From NCBI GenBank assembly GCA_019925095.2, contig CM034411.1:1213001-1277000 (forward strand): a stretch of 64,000 nt of DNA, written 5' to 3'. A model generated the notes under the pieces. It was not told the origin of the DNA, ran no database searches, and saw only the letters and a program-made list of their open reading frames with translations. Below, piece after piece: positions 38,001-50,000 of the stretch. The translations under genes and the position numbers were made by a program. Position 1 is the stretch's first letter; each line of letters starts with the position of its first letter. Source of the stretch: Dendrolimus kikuchii. Lineage: Eukaryota > Arthropoda > Insecta > Lepidoptera > Lasiocampidae.

Positions 38001-41000
38001 GATAAGGTTCATGACCTGAAATATGTTAATACCATTTTATACCACCTACCTGAAGGAAAGGACATGGCTGAGGTAATAACTGATTATATAGACTGTAATT
38101 CATATATGCATTTATTTATATTATTATTATCTGTACGTCTTTTAAGAAGAGAAGGCCAACACGTAGAGGCACTTTGACAAATTTAATCTAATGGTGGTGT
38201 AACGCTGACCAGCGATTATCCCTGTCTTAAACCATATAAAACTGCACCCATAGACAAGCCCCAGTCAGTTAGGACTATTGTGGGAAATGAGAACAATAGG
38301 TTTACCGGTGAATTGGGATGAACTGCTAGTGGAAATAAGGATCTGGGCTATGGGGACTATGGCGTCTGCTCGTCGCAATGTTCGGGGAACATGGAAAAAT
38401 GGGCAGACGGTGACTCGCCACTCCCTGCATGGGCCCCAAAAAATGCCATAAAGACAGGGGTGTGGGTGGCTAAGGGGTGTGGAGAGGTTGGCTGTAGGTT
38501 CACTGAAGCTACTTCCCACGTTGTGGCATTTATCAGTTCCACTTCTGGAGCTTGACTCTTCTTACTTCCTTCTTAAACCACACCACCTGGCTGTGGGTTG
38601 TTTTGTCACCTCTTACGACGGGCTGCTCGGCCGCATTCTTTTTCCGTTCCTGCACGGAGAAAAGGAAGCTCACTACAAAATGATAATTGTTTGCAGTACA
38701 CGGTAGTTCAGTCTGTGCAAGTGAACTCTGATGTGTATAAGGTAGACGCTAACGGTAAAGTTGGACCGGAAACAGGCTTCGGAGTTGTCAAACTACTTGC
38801 ACCACATGTGGAACCTGTGATCTTGGATGTCAAATATAAGAACCATCGTGAAGGTGAGTAATTCAGTAACTTGGATTTATGAAATCATCTAAAATACATA
38901 CATACATACATAATTTCACGCCAGTTCCCTTGCGGGGTAGGCATGAACAACAGAGCGCCATTTAGGTCCATTCTTAAACACCTCACTTGCTTCTTTGACA
39001 TGTTGCAACATCTAAAATGTTGCTTTAAAAGAAGTAATCTTTATTATCTTGACCTATCAAAATGGTTGATAGATGTCTCACGCGACCAAAACGTTGATCT
39101 GTATTTTGGGCAACGCATGAGCGTTGCCATACAACGTGGTAACGCGGCCAGCGTTCTGGGAACGTTCCCAACTGACGGTCATTTTGTGTTATTCTTTATC
39201 CTGAAAGTCCCGCGGGAATTTTCCCGGGAGCGGGTTGTAGGTGTTCGGGCTTATTTCGACACAGCTTTCACTCAAACAATACCTTACATTTTTTTTAATG
39301 CTGCGGTACTTTGTGTCTCGTGAATCCCGGGGGAATTTCAAGTTAAGCGTAGACGAAGTCACGGGCATATTCTAGTGGGTAATATAAAACAAATCACTAA
39401 AGAAAGAAGTAGAAAGAAGAAAGGTCTCGATAAAAACACCTCAAAGTAAATTAAGCGAAAGATATGTGTCAGGATTGTTGCTAGTGGAAATCAATCATCT
39501 CTATCTTCCTCATGTATCTTATACTCTTATACTAATATATAAAGCTGAAGAGTTTGTTTGTTTGAACGCGCTAATCTCAGGAACTACTGGTCTGATTTGA
39601 AAAATTCTTTCAGTGTCAGATAGCACATTTATCGAGGAAGGCTATAGGTTATAATATCAACACACTAAGGCCAATAGGAGCGGAGCACAAATAAAGAATG
39701 TTTCAAAATCGGGGCTTTTTTTTATTTACTTTTCTTTTACTATTCCACGCGGACGAAGTCGTGGGCAGAAGCTAGTGTATGTATAATTAGAGCCGATTTC
39801 ACACAACGGAAACTTCATTTACTAGATTAGGGTACATCCGTGAAAAGAAATCAGAAACAATAAATAGTTTTACTTTGACACTTCTGTATCAGTCTGGATA
39901 TACATTTACGATGTTCTTGTCGGGTCTGGAGTTTTAATAGTCACCTTATGGACGTTTTTACAGGAGATAGAAACAAAGGTTCCGTTGAACTCAAAGCTAA
40001 ATATGGCAAAGGCAACTCTGCAGCAGTAGCCATTGATAACGCCTACTCTCCACACGACAACAACTTGAAAGTCAAGGTCAATGTACCGCAAAATGAGAAA
40101 CTGAAGAAGCTGGAATTCAGTGTCAACTCCAAGGTGAGTGGAAGCACTCGTTTTAATTGTGATATCTTCAAGAATAACAATCTCGAAATAAAGCGCCAAC
40201 AAAATTTTAAAATCACTTTTGATAATGAACAATTATTTTTATCCTTTGCTATATGGTTAAGCATATTATAACAGTTAACTTATTGGCTTTTGTTGATGTA
40301 GACAACAGATTTAATAGCAGAGCAAACCCATGGAATAATGAATAAAAATTTATTCGATTAACAGGATGGCTGCTGATAATAGTGTAATGTAAACTCCGTT
40401 AATTCTTCGAAAAGTAATTCTGTAACATACTTCTGTATAAAACTTATAAAACAAAGGAACTTGAGATATAAATCGATTTTTAGTTAAACGTGTTGCTGGG
40501 GAGTTACTTGCCGCTTCTTCTCCTTAACAGCAATAACACGTTGCGAAGCGGTGTATATAGAATAGGAAGTAAAATTAAATTTTAACTTATATGTATGACC
40601 TTCAAAAAGTGTTCCCCTGTGGGACTTATTTTGAATAAAAACTTTGGAATTTTGAATTTAAATAACAATCCTGTAACTCCTGTTGATGATATCCAATAAC
40701 AATGTGGTGGCCTAGGCAGTAATCGAAAGCCACGAAGCATTTCGTAAATAGTTACAGATTAGTTTGTAGTTTGTTGTTGACCATGTTTATTGGCTTCCAG
40801 AACCCAACACCAGAAACTTACACCAGCTCAATGATCATCGACGCAGACGGTCGCGTCTACAAGACTGACTCATCAATCGTATTGTCCAAGGCTCACCCAG
40901 TTCTGGACATCTCATACACCAGCCCCAGCTCCGATAAGATCAGGAGGTAACAAAACTCTTCTTGTCTTCAAAGAAATTGATGTTCTGTACACATTTGTTG

Positions 41001-44000
41001 AATCTAATTAAAAAAGCAATTTAGGAATTACATAAACGAGAAAGCACACAAATCTAATAAGAATACTACAATATTTCTTCTATTGTGCATTTAAAATGCT
41101 GCAAAAATGACTACATTTATGGTCATGATGATATATTATTATCCGTGCAGGAACGGAGAAAGAATACAATTTCCTGCGACCGGGCGGCCTGTCGTAAGAG
41201 GGGACAAAAGAATCCACAGCCAGGTGTTAGGGTATTTGCCCGACTAAATGACTACCCCTGGTCTAGAGTATGCCGCCATAACAACCTTGAGTTGTGTTCC
41301 GGTATTAGTGATTAGGTTCCAGTGACCCTTAAGATAGCGGCAGCGCATTTGTATCATCGTTGGTGTTGCAAATGTCCATAGGCGATGGTAACCCCTTTCT
41401 ATCAAATGGGCCGTCTGCCTGTTTGCTGAAGTCCTGCAATAAAAAATTCTCATTACCATTAATCTCATTAACATTATTTTAATTAGATAATTTTACTATA
41501 ACTTTAAAATTATATTTTTTGTTGAATGCAATATTAATTCATCCACACGTGGATGAATTGCGTCATTTGAAGCATTGGCTTGGTTTTAAAAATTTTATCG
41601 CCGTAGTCTCAGAGTGATTTTCAAGTTTTAAGCACAATTTATTCTTGAATGATTCTTTAGCCTTATGAAAAGTTTTTTTTTTAATTTTCCTCCATCATGA
41701 CGAATTAGATTTGTTAGGGTCTTCTTCTTTTTTATGTTTTTATATCTTAATTCTATTACATTTTTCCTTAGTTTCTATTGTAATTACTGTGCTATTTTAT
41801 TTTACTATTTTTACATACGTATTTACTCTTATTGTTTATCAGTGTTTTGCTATTACTATTCTACTAGATTCTCCTTCTGTCGGGTTATTATGTACATTGT
41901 AACTTATTCTATTTCTTACTTTATTTATTACTTTTGTTACTTCATCTATTACTTATTCTATCTCTTCTTTTCTATTGTTGTTACACATATCAAAAGTATT
42001 AGATAGAGCAAGAATGTTAAGATGGCGATTAGAATGTATTTTCAGCTGAGAATTACGTTTTAGGGTATACGTTAAAGGCAGCTCGCTCAGCTCGACTCAA
42101 GGCAAAGTTGAAATCAAGGTCGACAACGTCTATGACATCTGCCTCGATGCAGTCTCAGAGGGCAACATCCAGAAGGACAATGTCGCTTTCCACTTCCAAG
42201 CCAATTCCGAGAAGCTGGGCTTCAACAACTACGTTGTGGATATCAGTAGTAAGGACAGTGGCAGCGGAAAGAGGCTTGAATTCAAGGCTGTTAATGATAA
42301 TAAGAATGTCCTGAGTGGAAGGTGAGTGATATTTCAAGACCGTAATTTATCTAATGGTGATCTTCCTGCTAAATAAGTATACTTATTTATTTAATCTATT
42401 TGGGAAACATACAATAATTATAATTCTTTATCAGCTAAGTTTCCACTAAAAATATTTTTAATATTACGTATTTGGCTCATATAACTTTAAAAAAAATTAT
42501 AAAATATTTGATACAATATTAGAATATTAGATTTAAAATAAAAGGAATTAAATAATACGAGACCATACAAAAAAAATCTATACAATATGTTTATTTATCT
42601 ATATCATTCTTAAGTCATAATCTTCATGTCATAAAAAAATCGTGATACATGTTAAATATAACAGCCATTATATTAAAAAAAAAAACAATATAAAACATAA
42701 ATCTAAAAAAAATACGAGTATGTATGAAATTAGTAGAAAGTCATTTAATTAATATTTGAGTCCTGTACTTCAATAAATTGTCTATAAAAGGATCAACATC
42801 ATTGAATAGAGCATTGTATTGCTGGCCTATACTATTTATTACCCATGCCATTTATAAAATACCAATTGGCTTCCACACAATATTAATCTCAGATTATCTC
42901 CAGGTTTGTCTAAAAGTCATTCGAACCGTGATTTTCAACGTAATTTGACCATATAATTATGAGTTGCGTAGGATACTCGTGTATTCCTAACTAGCGACCC
43001 GGCGCGGTTTCACCCGCGCTCTGTTCCACTCCCGTGGTATACAGCGTCATGTTATTATAGCCTATGATACTCCCTGTTAACGTAGCTTTCTAACAGTGAA
43101 AGAATTTTTTAAATCGGCTTAGTAGATCCAGAGATTACCCCCTACAACGTCAGAAACTCAAAAACTTTACGTCTTTATAATATTAGTATAGATATGCTGC
43201 AATAGTTCTTGCAATCCACCAAGGCAAGCTGGCTTTACTCGTGGTTGAACGTGTAAATGCACTTTGTGAAAGTGTGCGTATCTGACGGAGCGGTCAGTTG
43301 CGAACGTGCTTTTCAATCCTACTTGCTTTTGGTCCCACTATTGAACTCGGGCCTTCTATTTATAGTGGAACGGATATTATAACCACCCTAACCCACAGGT
43401 TATGGTGGTTAGATTTCTGTGGACTGTACTTATAGCGGAGATATGACCTAAATCCTTGCACTATAAAAGTAGAAGCTCCACCCACCTTGAGATCAGCCCT
43501 CTCCTGGCTTGGTTCAGGCTGCACTCGGGAACTCGGGAACGGAGCACGGCACTATGTCTCACTTTAGAGCACAACTGTACATAGATTAGGTCCTTGAAAG
43601 TTTTGGCACGGCCAGTAATAATAATTAATTAAATTTAATAAATAGGTGAGCGCACGGCGCGATGTAGTCGACGCGTATTTTTTCTTGAGAGTCCAAAATG
43701 GCTGCCTCTTACCCTGCTGTGCATTGGCCGTCGCCTCACACAGAAAGAGGGTAGTCAACAAAATCAGCGGAGCGATGTTTTACCCACTTATTATAGGCAA
43801 GGACCTTAAGGAATTATAATGAACCTGGTTTCCAACTAAAAACTACAGATTGTTTTCTTTTTTAAATATAGTATGTAGTTTACTAATGAAGTCTTTTTGT
43901 GGGCCATTGAAACTTCAAACTCCTCTATCGACACAATTTTTTTTTTATTGCAGGAGATCAGCAGACAGGCAGACGGCCCACTTGATGGAAAGCGGTTACC

Positions 44001-47000
44001 ATCGCCTATGGACATTTGCAACAACAAAGTTGTTACAAATGCGCTGCTGCTCTCTTAAGGGAAACTGGAACCTGGTCACTAATGCCAGAACACAACTCAA
44101 GGTTGTTATGGCGACATACTTTAGACCAGGGGTGGTAGCTATCCAATTGGGCAAATGCCCTACCACCTGGCTGTGGGTTGTTAAGTCGCCTCTTACGACA
44201 GGCCGCCCGGCCGCAGGAAATTGTATTCTTTCTCCGTTCCTGCACGGATAGATTACAATTTCGCAAATGTCGCTTAAAACAAATAACCTTGGACCCCTCG
44301 ATGTGTATATATGGATGAACCAAGTCAAAAATGTCAGTCAATAATCTTTGTTCAATCTATATATGTTTTTGTAACTTTTGAGAATTAACTTTAATCATCA
44401 TAAGCGGTGAATTTGAAATGAATTGTATGTTATTTATGATAGACGTTCTTCAACCTGGCCATCGGTGAACGCAGCTACGTCGCAGAGTCCCGCGTCACGA
44501 ACTTGGAGTACAAGAACTCCTACGTCTACTGCGAGGAGAAGAAACAATGCGCACACGCCGAGATTCAATCCAAGACTGACATAAGCAGTGAGTACATTTT
44601 AGGCAGAGGCAGAGTAGGCAATGAATTAATCACAATTGGAACTAGTTATGTCAAAATGGACCACAATACAAGTTTCTTTTTTAAGTTTTCGCGAGTATAC
44701 ATAATAAAAATACGTTCTAACGGTTTTAAGCGCGGTAAAAAAGCGTTAAAACGTAGTTTTATTATAATACAATTAATCAAAAAACAACATAAATTAATCA
44801 ACTTGTCGTATATGTATAATGTTATTGGATAAGACGAGTGGACTTAGCACCTACTTTTAGAATGTCTAATAAATTGTGAATCTAGGTCTCACCAGGAAAC
44901 TCGCGAGTTAATTAGATTAAATTAAAGTATAATTGTATGATAACTATGACATCCAGAAAGAAAAACAAACTGAAGATCAGAATAAAAATATCCATTGACT
45001 CAGTGAAGCATAGTAAAACTATGTAGATATATGTACCTTCTCGATGCTACTTACAAAATTCTTGTATTGGGCGTGTTCCTTTAATATCTCACAACGCTCA
45101 AAATTCTCCGCCTGCCGTTCCACAAGGCGACCCCGGTCGTTACGATCGTGGCGAAACGTCACTAATGACGTCATTATTTTCGATCACACAGCGCTCACAA
45201 CGACCCATATCAAGAGTATTTTTTTTAAGGCCGTGGTGATGCATTTCGCCCAGTACCGGGTCCTTTGCTAGGGATTAGACCATAGTCGATTATGGAGTCA
45301 TTCCCAAGGGGGCAATCCAAACATTAATCGACCGGCTTGTGTGGAGCTCGAGTACTTAATACTCCACTAAGACCACCCTCCTCCCATGTGCCCATCGCTT
45401 ATGGCAGGAAGAGCCTGAGACTTAGAACGTAGTTGCGCCCACGCTGATCCTAGCGCATGTGCTTGAGAATGCTCCGGAAGGCAGTGCAAACTCACTTCGT
45501 CAACAGGGGTGAAGCCTCTGCTCTCTAGATGCTAGAGGGCCCCTATGTTAAGAGTTGGGTCGAAGTGGGCGTTGACCACAGAGCATTAATTCTCTCTATC
45601 GATTGACATTGAAAAAGGCGCGATTTTCAAATCAACCAATGACATTTGTGTATTTCGTTGTTAATGACATCGACGCTCCATATGGATTTTATGATTGTAA
45701 CGCCCGTAAGCAAGGGGAACGAGAAAAATCTCGGTCGTGAATGTGGTCGTATAGATTCAATTTAGCATAAAACGGATATTAGTTAAAAAAAAAATACATA
45801 GCCTCTGCTACAGTGGTGGGAAGCTAGACTCGACAGGACCCTAGTAACAAAATCTTTTCATCGTCATACAAAATCTAATACATTACATCCTTTGTCCAAA
45901 TGTTAGAGCCTGGCACAATCCAGAACGTCATCAACGCCGGCTTCGACCTTCGCAAACTGGGCATCATGCCCGAATTCGGCCTGCAGATCAAGGATACTAT
46001 CTCCGACAACCAATTGCCGCAATACCTCATGGATGTCCACATCAATAAGGAAGAGAAGAAGTACCACCTGCACGTATATGACACTCCTGAGTTCGGTGGT
46101 GAGTATTGGATTTAATTTGCCAGGAATAGATTCAAAAATTTAGGACCCTAAGAATGTGGGGTTATGAGCAGGCGATGAAAAAATTACCTCTTTTCCAGCT
46201 GCTAAGTCCGGTGTTGAAATCCACTTACCATCAAGAGTGGTGGCAGCAGAATACTCACTGACGTACCCAAAAGATAAGATGATACCGCTCCCAGTGACAG
46301 GAGAAGTCAGCCTGAATATGAACAAGAAGAAACAAGGCCATAAATTCGCAGCCAGATACCTGGTGGACATCAAAGATGAGCCCAACACCAAGAGTGTGGT
46401 TGCTGAAATCGGATTCTTCCATCCAAGCATTCAAAAGGTAAGTTTCATTTATTTTGATTAAGAAAAGGTTAGGCACCTTTTCGGCCAAAGAAAAAACGCT
46501 GCTATTAAACGCGTTATCCTCACCAGCTTTTTGAGAACGTTCCCAAGAAGCACTGATGCTTTATGCTCAATTCTTATCTATAGCTTTCATCCTTATATTA
46601 TCGGTCTTATTCATGTTGACTTACGAGTAAGTTTGTAGGCTTCTTTACTTTTCTTAAAACGTATATCTATAGTAGTTTATTATTTATTTCTTTGTTTTTT
46701 TCTTAATTATATCTAATTACGATTGAATTAGTTTTAATTTAGTTAAACCACCAAATATCATTGAATTTGTCTGTTAATGTCTCCCTGGACACCAAGAGAT
46801 CGCTACAAGCGACAAGGCCGCCCATTGTTCTGATGGAAATGTATTCATATTAAATTGTCTAGGTTTAAGTTATGGTGAACAATAAAGAGTTTTCATTCAT
46901 TCATTCATTCTAACTCAATATGAATAAGATCGTATATATACTGCTAAGTTTTGAAATATGAAGAATGATATGAAAGATGTGGAACAGTTTTATCCGTACA

Positions 47001-50000
47001 GGAACGGAGAAAGAATACAATTTCCTGCGGCCGGGTGGCCTGTCGTAAGAGGCGATAAAACAACCTACAGCCAGGTGGTAGGGTATTTGCCCGACTGGAT
47101 GGCTACCACCCCTGGTCTAAAGTATGTCGCCATAACAACCTTGAGTTGTGTTCCGGCATTGATGACCAGGTTCCAGTTTCCCATAAGAGAGCAGTAGCGC
47201 ATTTGTAGCACCTTTGATGTTGCAATTGTCCATAGGCGATGGTAACCGCTTTCCATCAAGTGGGCCGTCTGCCTGTCTGCTGAACTCCTGCAATAAAAAA
47301 ATAAAAATCTAGTACTGGTCACCAATCTTTAAATCGTTCAACAAGCTACAGAATGAGCAATTTTAGACAATATTCTTTCATGGAAACCATTATATCCGTA
47401 AGAGAACCAACTTTGCTAGCCTTTAATAACTTTAAATAAATATGACGAGCTTTTATTATTTTATATTTTCAGGAAGCTTTAGCCAGATTTGATGGTGCTG
47501 CAATAACTTCGGGTCAAGGTCGTTTCAAGTTGGAAACTGCTGGAACTCTTTCGCATCCTTGTCTTGGTTCAGTGAGTTTCCTTCATGTGATTTTTGTTTT
47601 TTTTTAATTTATAAGGCTTTATGCACACAATCCTTAGAGGCAAACCGTGAAATGTAAAGGAACTTTGAATAATTTAACTGTATTTCTGGTTATTTAACGA
47701 TTATCATAGAAGGAAGGAAGCTTGATGAAATTCTATTTTCAGAATCGTGTTGGCAAAGTGGTGTTTGAAAGCTCACCGGAAGACTTTAAGTTCTTGGTGA
47801 GTATTAGATTTATACATACATACATACATACGTAACTTCACGCCAGTTCCCTTGCGGGGTAGGCACGAACAACAGAGCGCCATTCAGGCTTATTCTTACA
47901 CACCTCACTTGCTTCTTTGACATTCATAACTCTTGTCATGCACGCTCGTCTGTTCTTAAGAGTTTGTAGAGTTTATTATATTAGTGTAATTTTCTAAAAA
48001 CCTTGTTGATTTATTTACAAATAGCAGGTCTTTTGGTGTAATACTATAATATGAAGCTGTTTGTATATTGGCTCTTACTGGATGGACGAAGATTGAATTC
48101 CGCCCGACTATACGAGTGTATGGTCCTTCCTTCGCTTATTCAAATCAAAAATTTTTTATATGTTCTTTCTCCGTTCGAAAGAATACAATTTCCTGCGGCC
48201 AGGAGTGGATGGCTACCATCCATGCCGCCATATCAACCTTGTGTTGTGTTCCGGTATTATCTGCCCGGCTCCAGTCTACCTTTAGAGACCGGCAGCACAT
48301 TAGTAGCATCTTCGTTGTTACAAATATCTACAGGCGATGGTTACAGCTTCCCATCAGGTGGCCCATCTACCCGTCTGCTGAAATCAGGCAATAAAAAAAG
48401 TATTCAAACTTTCTTCGACTGGAGTAGATTTCTTGGGTCAGTCAATCAGCGAGGTCCAGTAATTATCTATATATATAAAAATCCATTGCTGTTCGTTAGT
48501 TTCGCTAAAACTCGAGAACGACTGGACTGATTTGGCTAATTTTGGTTTTGAATTATTTGTGAAAGTCCAGGTAAGATTTAAAAGGTGAGTAAATATGAAA
48601 ACAAATGCTTGGAATATAGTAAAAATAACAATTTCGCTTTCCCTTAAAAACTGTTCCTACCTGTCAAACATTTGACGTTCGTCCAGTCGTTCAGAAATCA
48701 AAATTTTTTTATTTATTGATTCTGAAGCTTATGAAGGTATGAAGTTTTCCGGGTCAGCTAGTATATGTATAGATTAATAAGTGTCCGAGAAGCCTTACTA
48801 AAAAGAGCTTCGTGGGCAACCTTCATTTATAAGTAATATTTGTTCAGGTGGTAGCTCCATACGGACAAGTGGTGGACGTAGAAGCGTCTTCGAGGGCCAG
48901 TGGGAAGAAACAATCGGCTTCGCTTAAAGTGTGTGTCTTTGATGCTCCACCAGTTACAGTCAGCGCTGAACTCGAGGAGTTCAAACGTTTCGAGCTCATT
49001 ACCGGTAAGTTAACTAACTGAATTTACCCATAGATAGACAGACAGAGAAGTTTCTACAGGTTTGCGTTTGACCACTGTCTCACCTGATCTCGAGTGACGA
49101 TTCGGTCTAGCATGGAGCAAGCTTACCCAGAAGACACTTCTGACTTAATGACTTGTTAAGGTTTATAGGCCTTTGAATTGAATAATATTAATATTAAAAT
49201 CAAGTTTATTTCGTCGCTCACGTATGGAAGCGAGAGTTGGATATGGAAGAGAGAGCATGAAAGTAGAGTAAACACGGTCGAGATGCGAGCACTGCGCAAA
49301 ATCTGCGGAGTGACGCTCGCGGACCGCGTTCGTAATACCGAAGTAAGAAAGAGAGTTGGTCTGAAAGAGAGTGTCGGGGTGAAGGTAAGGAAAGGAATGC
49401 TCTGGTGGTTCGGGCATGTGGAAAGAATGCATGATGAAACAATGACTAAACAGATATACAATGCAAAAGTGGATGGATCCAGAAATCGTGGAAGGCCACG
49501 ACACACCTTCCATGATCAAATTGATCGTGTACTAGCAGAAGGTGATGTCAGGAGCCTTAAGAACAGACGAGCGTGCATGACAAGAGTTATGAATGTCAAG
49601 GAAGCAAGTGAGGTGTGTAAGAATAAGCCTAAATGGCACTCTGTTGTTCGTACCTACCCCGCAAGGGAACTGGCGTGAAGTTATGTATGTATGTATGTAT
49701 GTAAGTTTATTTTGCCAAACATTTAGAACAGACCTTTTTTAATATGTAGAAGAAAACAGTGTGACCAATCTAAAATAATATAATATTTTTTCATGCATTT
49801 GAGTACTACCACATATTTCTCCAACAAGACTCCTATATTGTATTTGTCAGGAAAAACAAAATGTCTTCTTCTCGCGTATTTAGAAAATATATATTTTAAA
49901 TTATTATGTTAAACTAGCTGTCCCGGCAGACGTTGTCCTGCCCTGAAAAAATAAAAATCTAGACCCCGATTCTAGTGCCACCTACCGGTTGCAATTATGA

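Larger units (their letters stand above)
42322..44442 (+). other. Intron that lacks an expected apolipophorin exon
   Basis: Flanking exons end in phase 2 and start in phase 0. Relatives carry about 45-50 residues between NVLSG and TFFN (from memory). I read both strands and found no matching segment. The interval holds an AT-rich stretch, a Helitron, an LTR-like block and a retroposon. Confidence 0.7.

Noticed and set aside
41711..42006. Membrane-protein-like ORFs rich in Phe, Tyr and Leu
   Set aside because: Caused by the T-rich low-complexity tract.
43564..43761. 65-codon minus-strand frame as the missing exon in inverted orientation
   Set aside because: It shows no resemblance to apolipophorin and no splice-site context.
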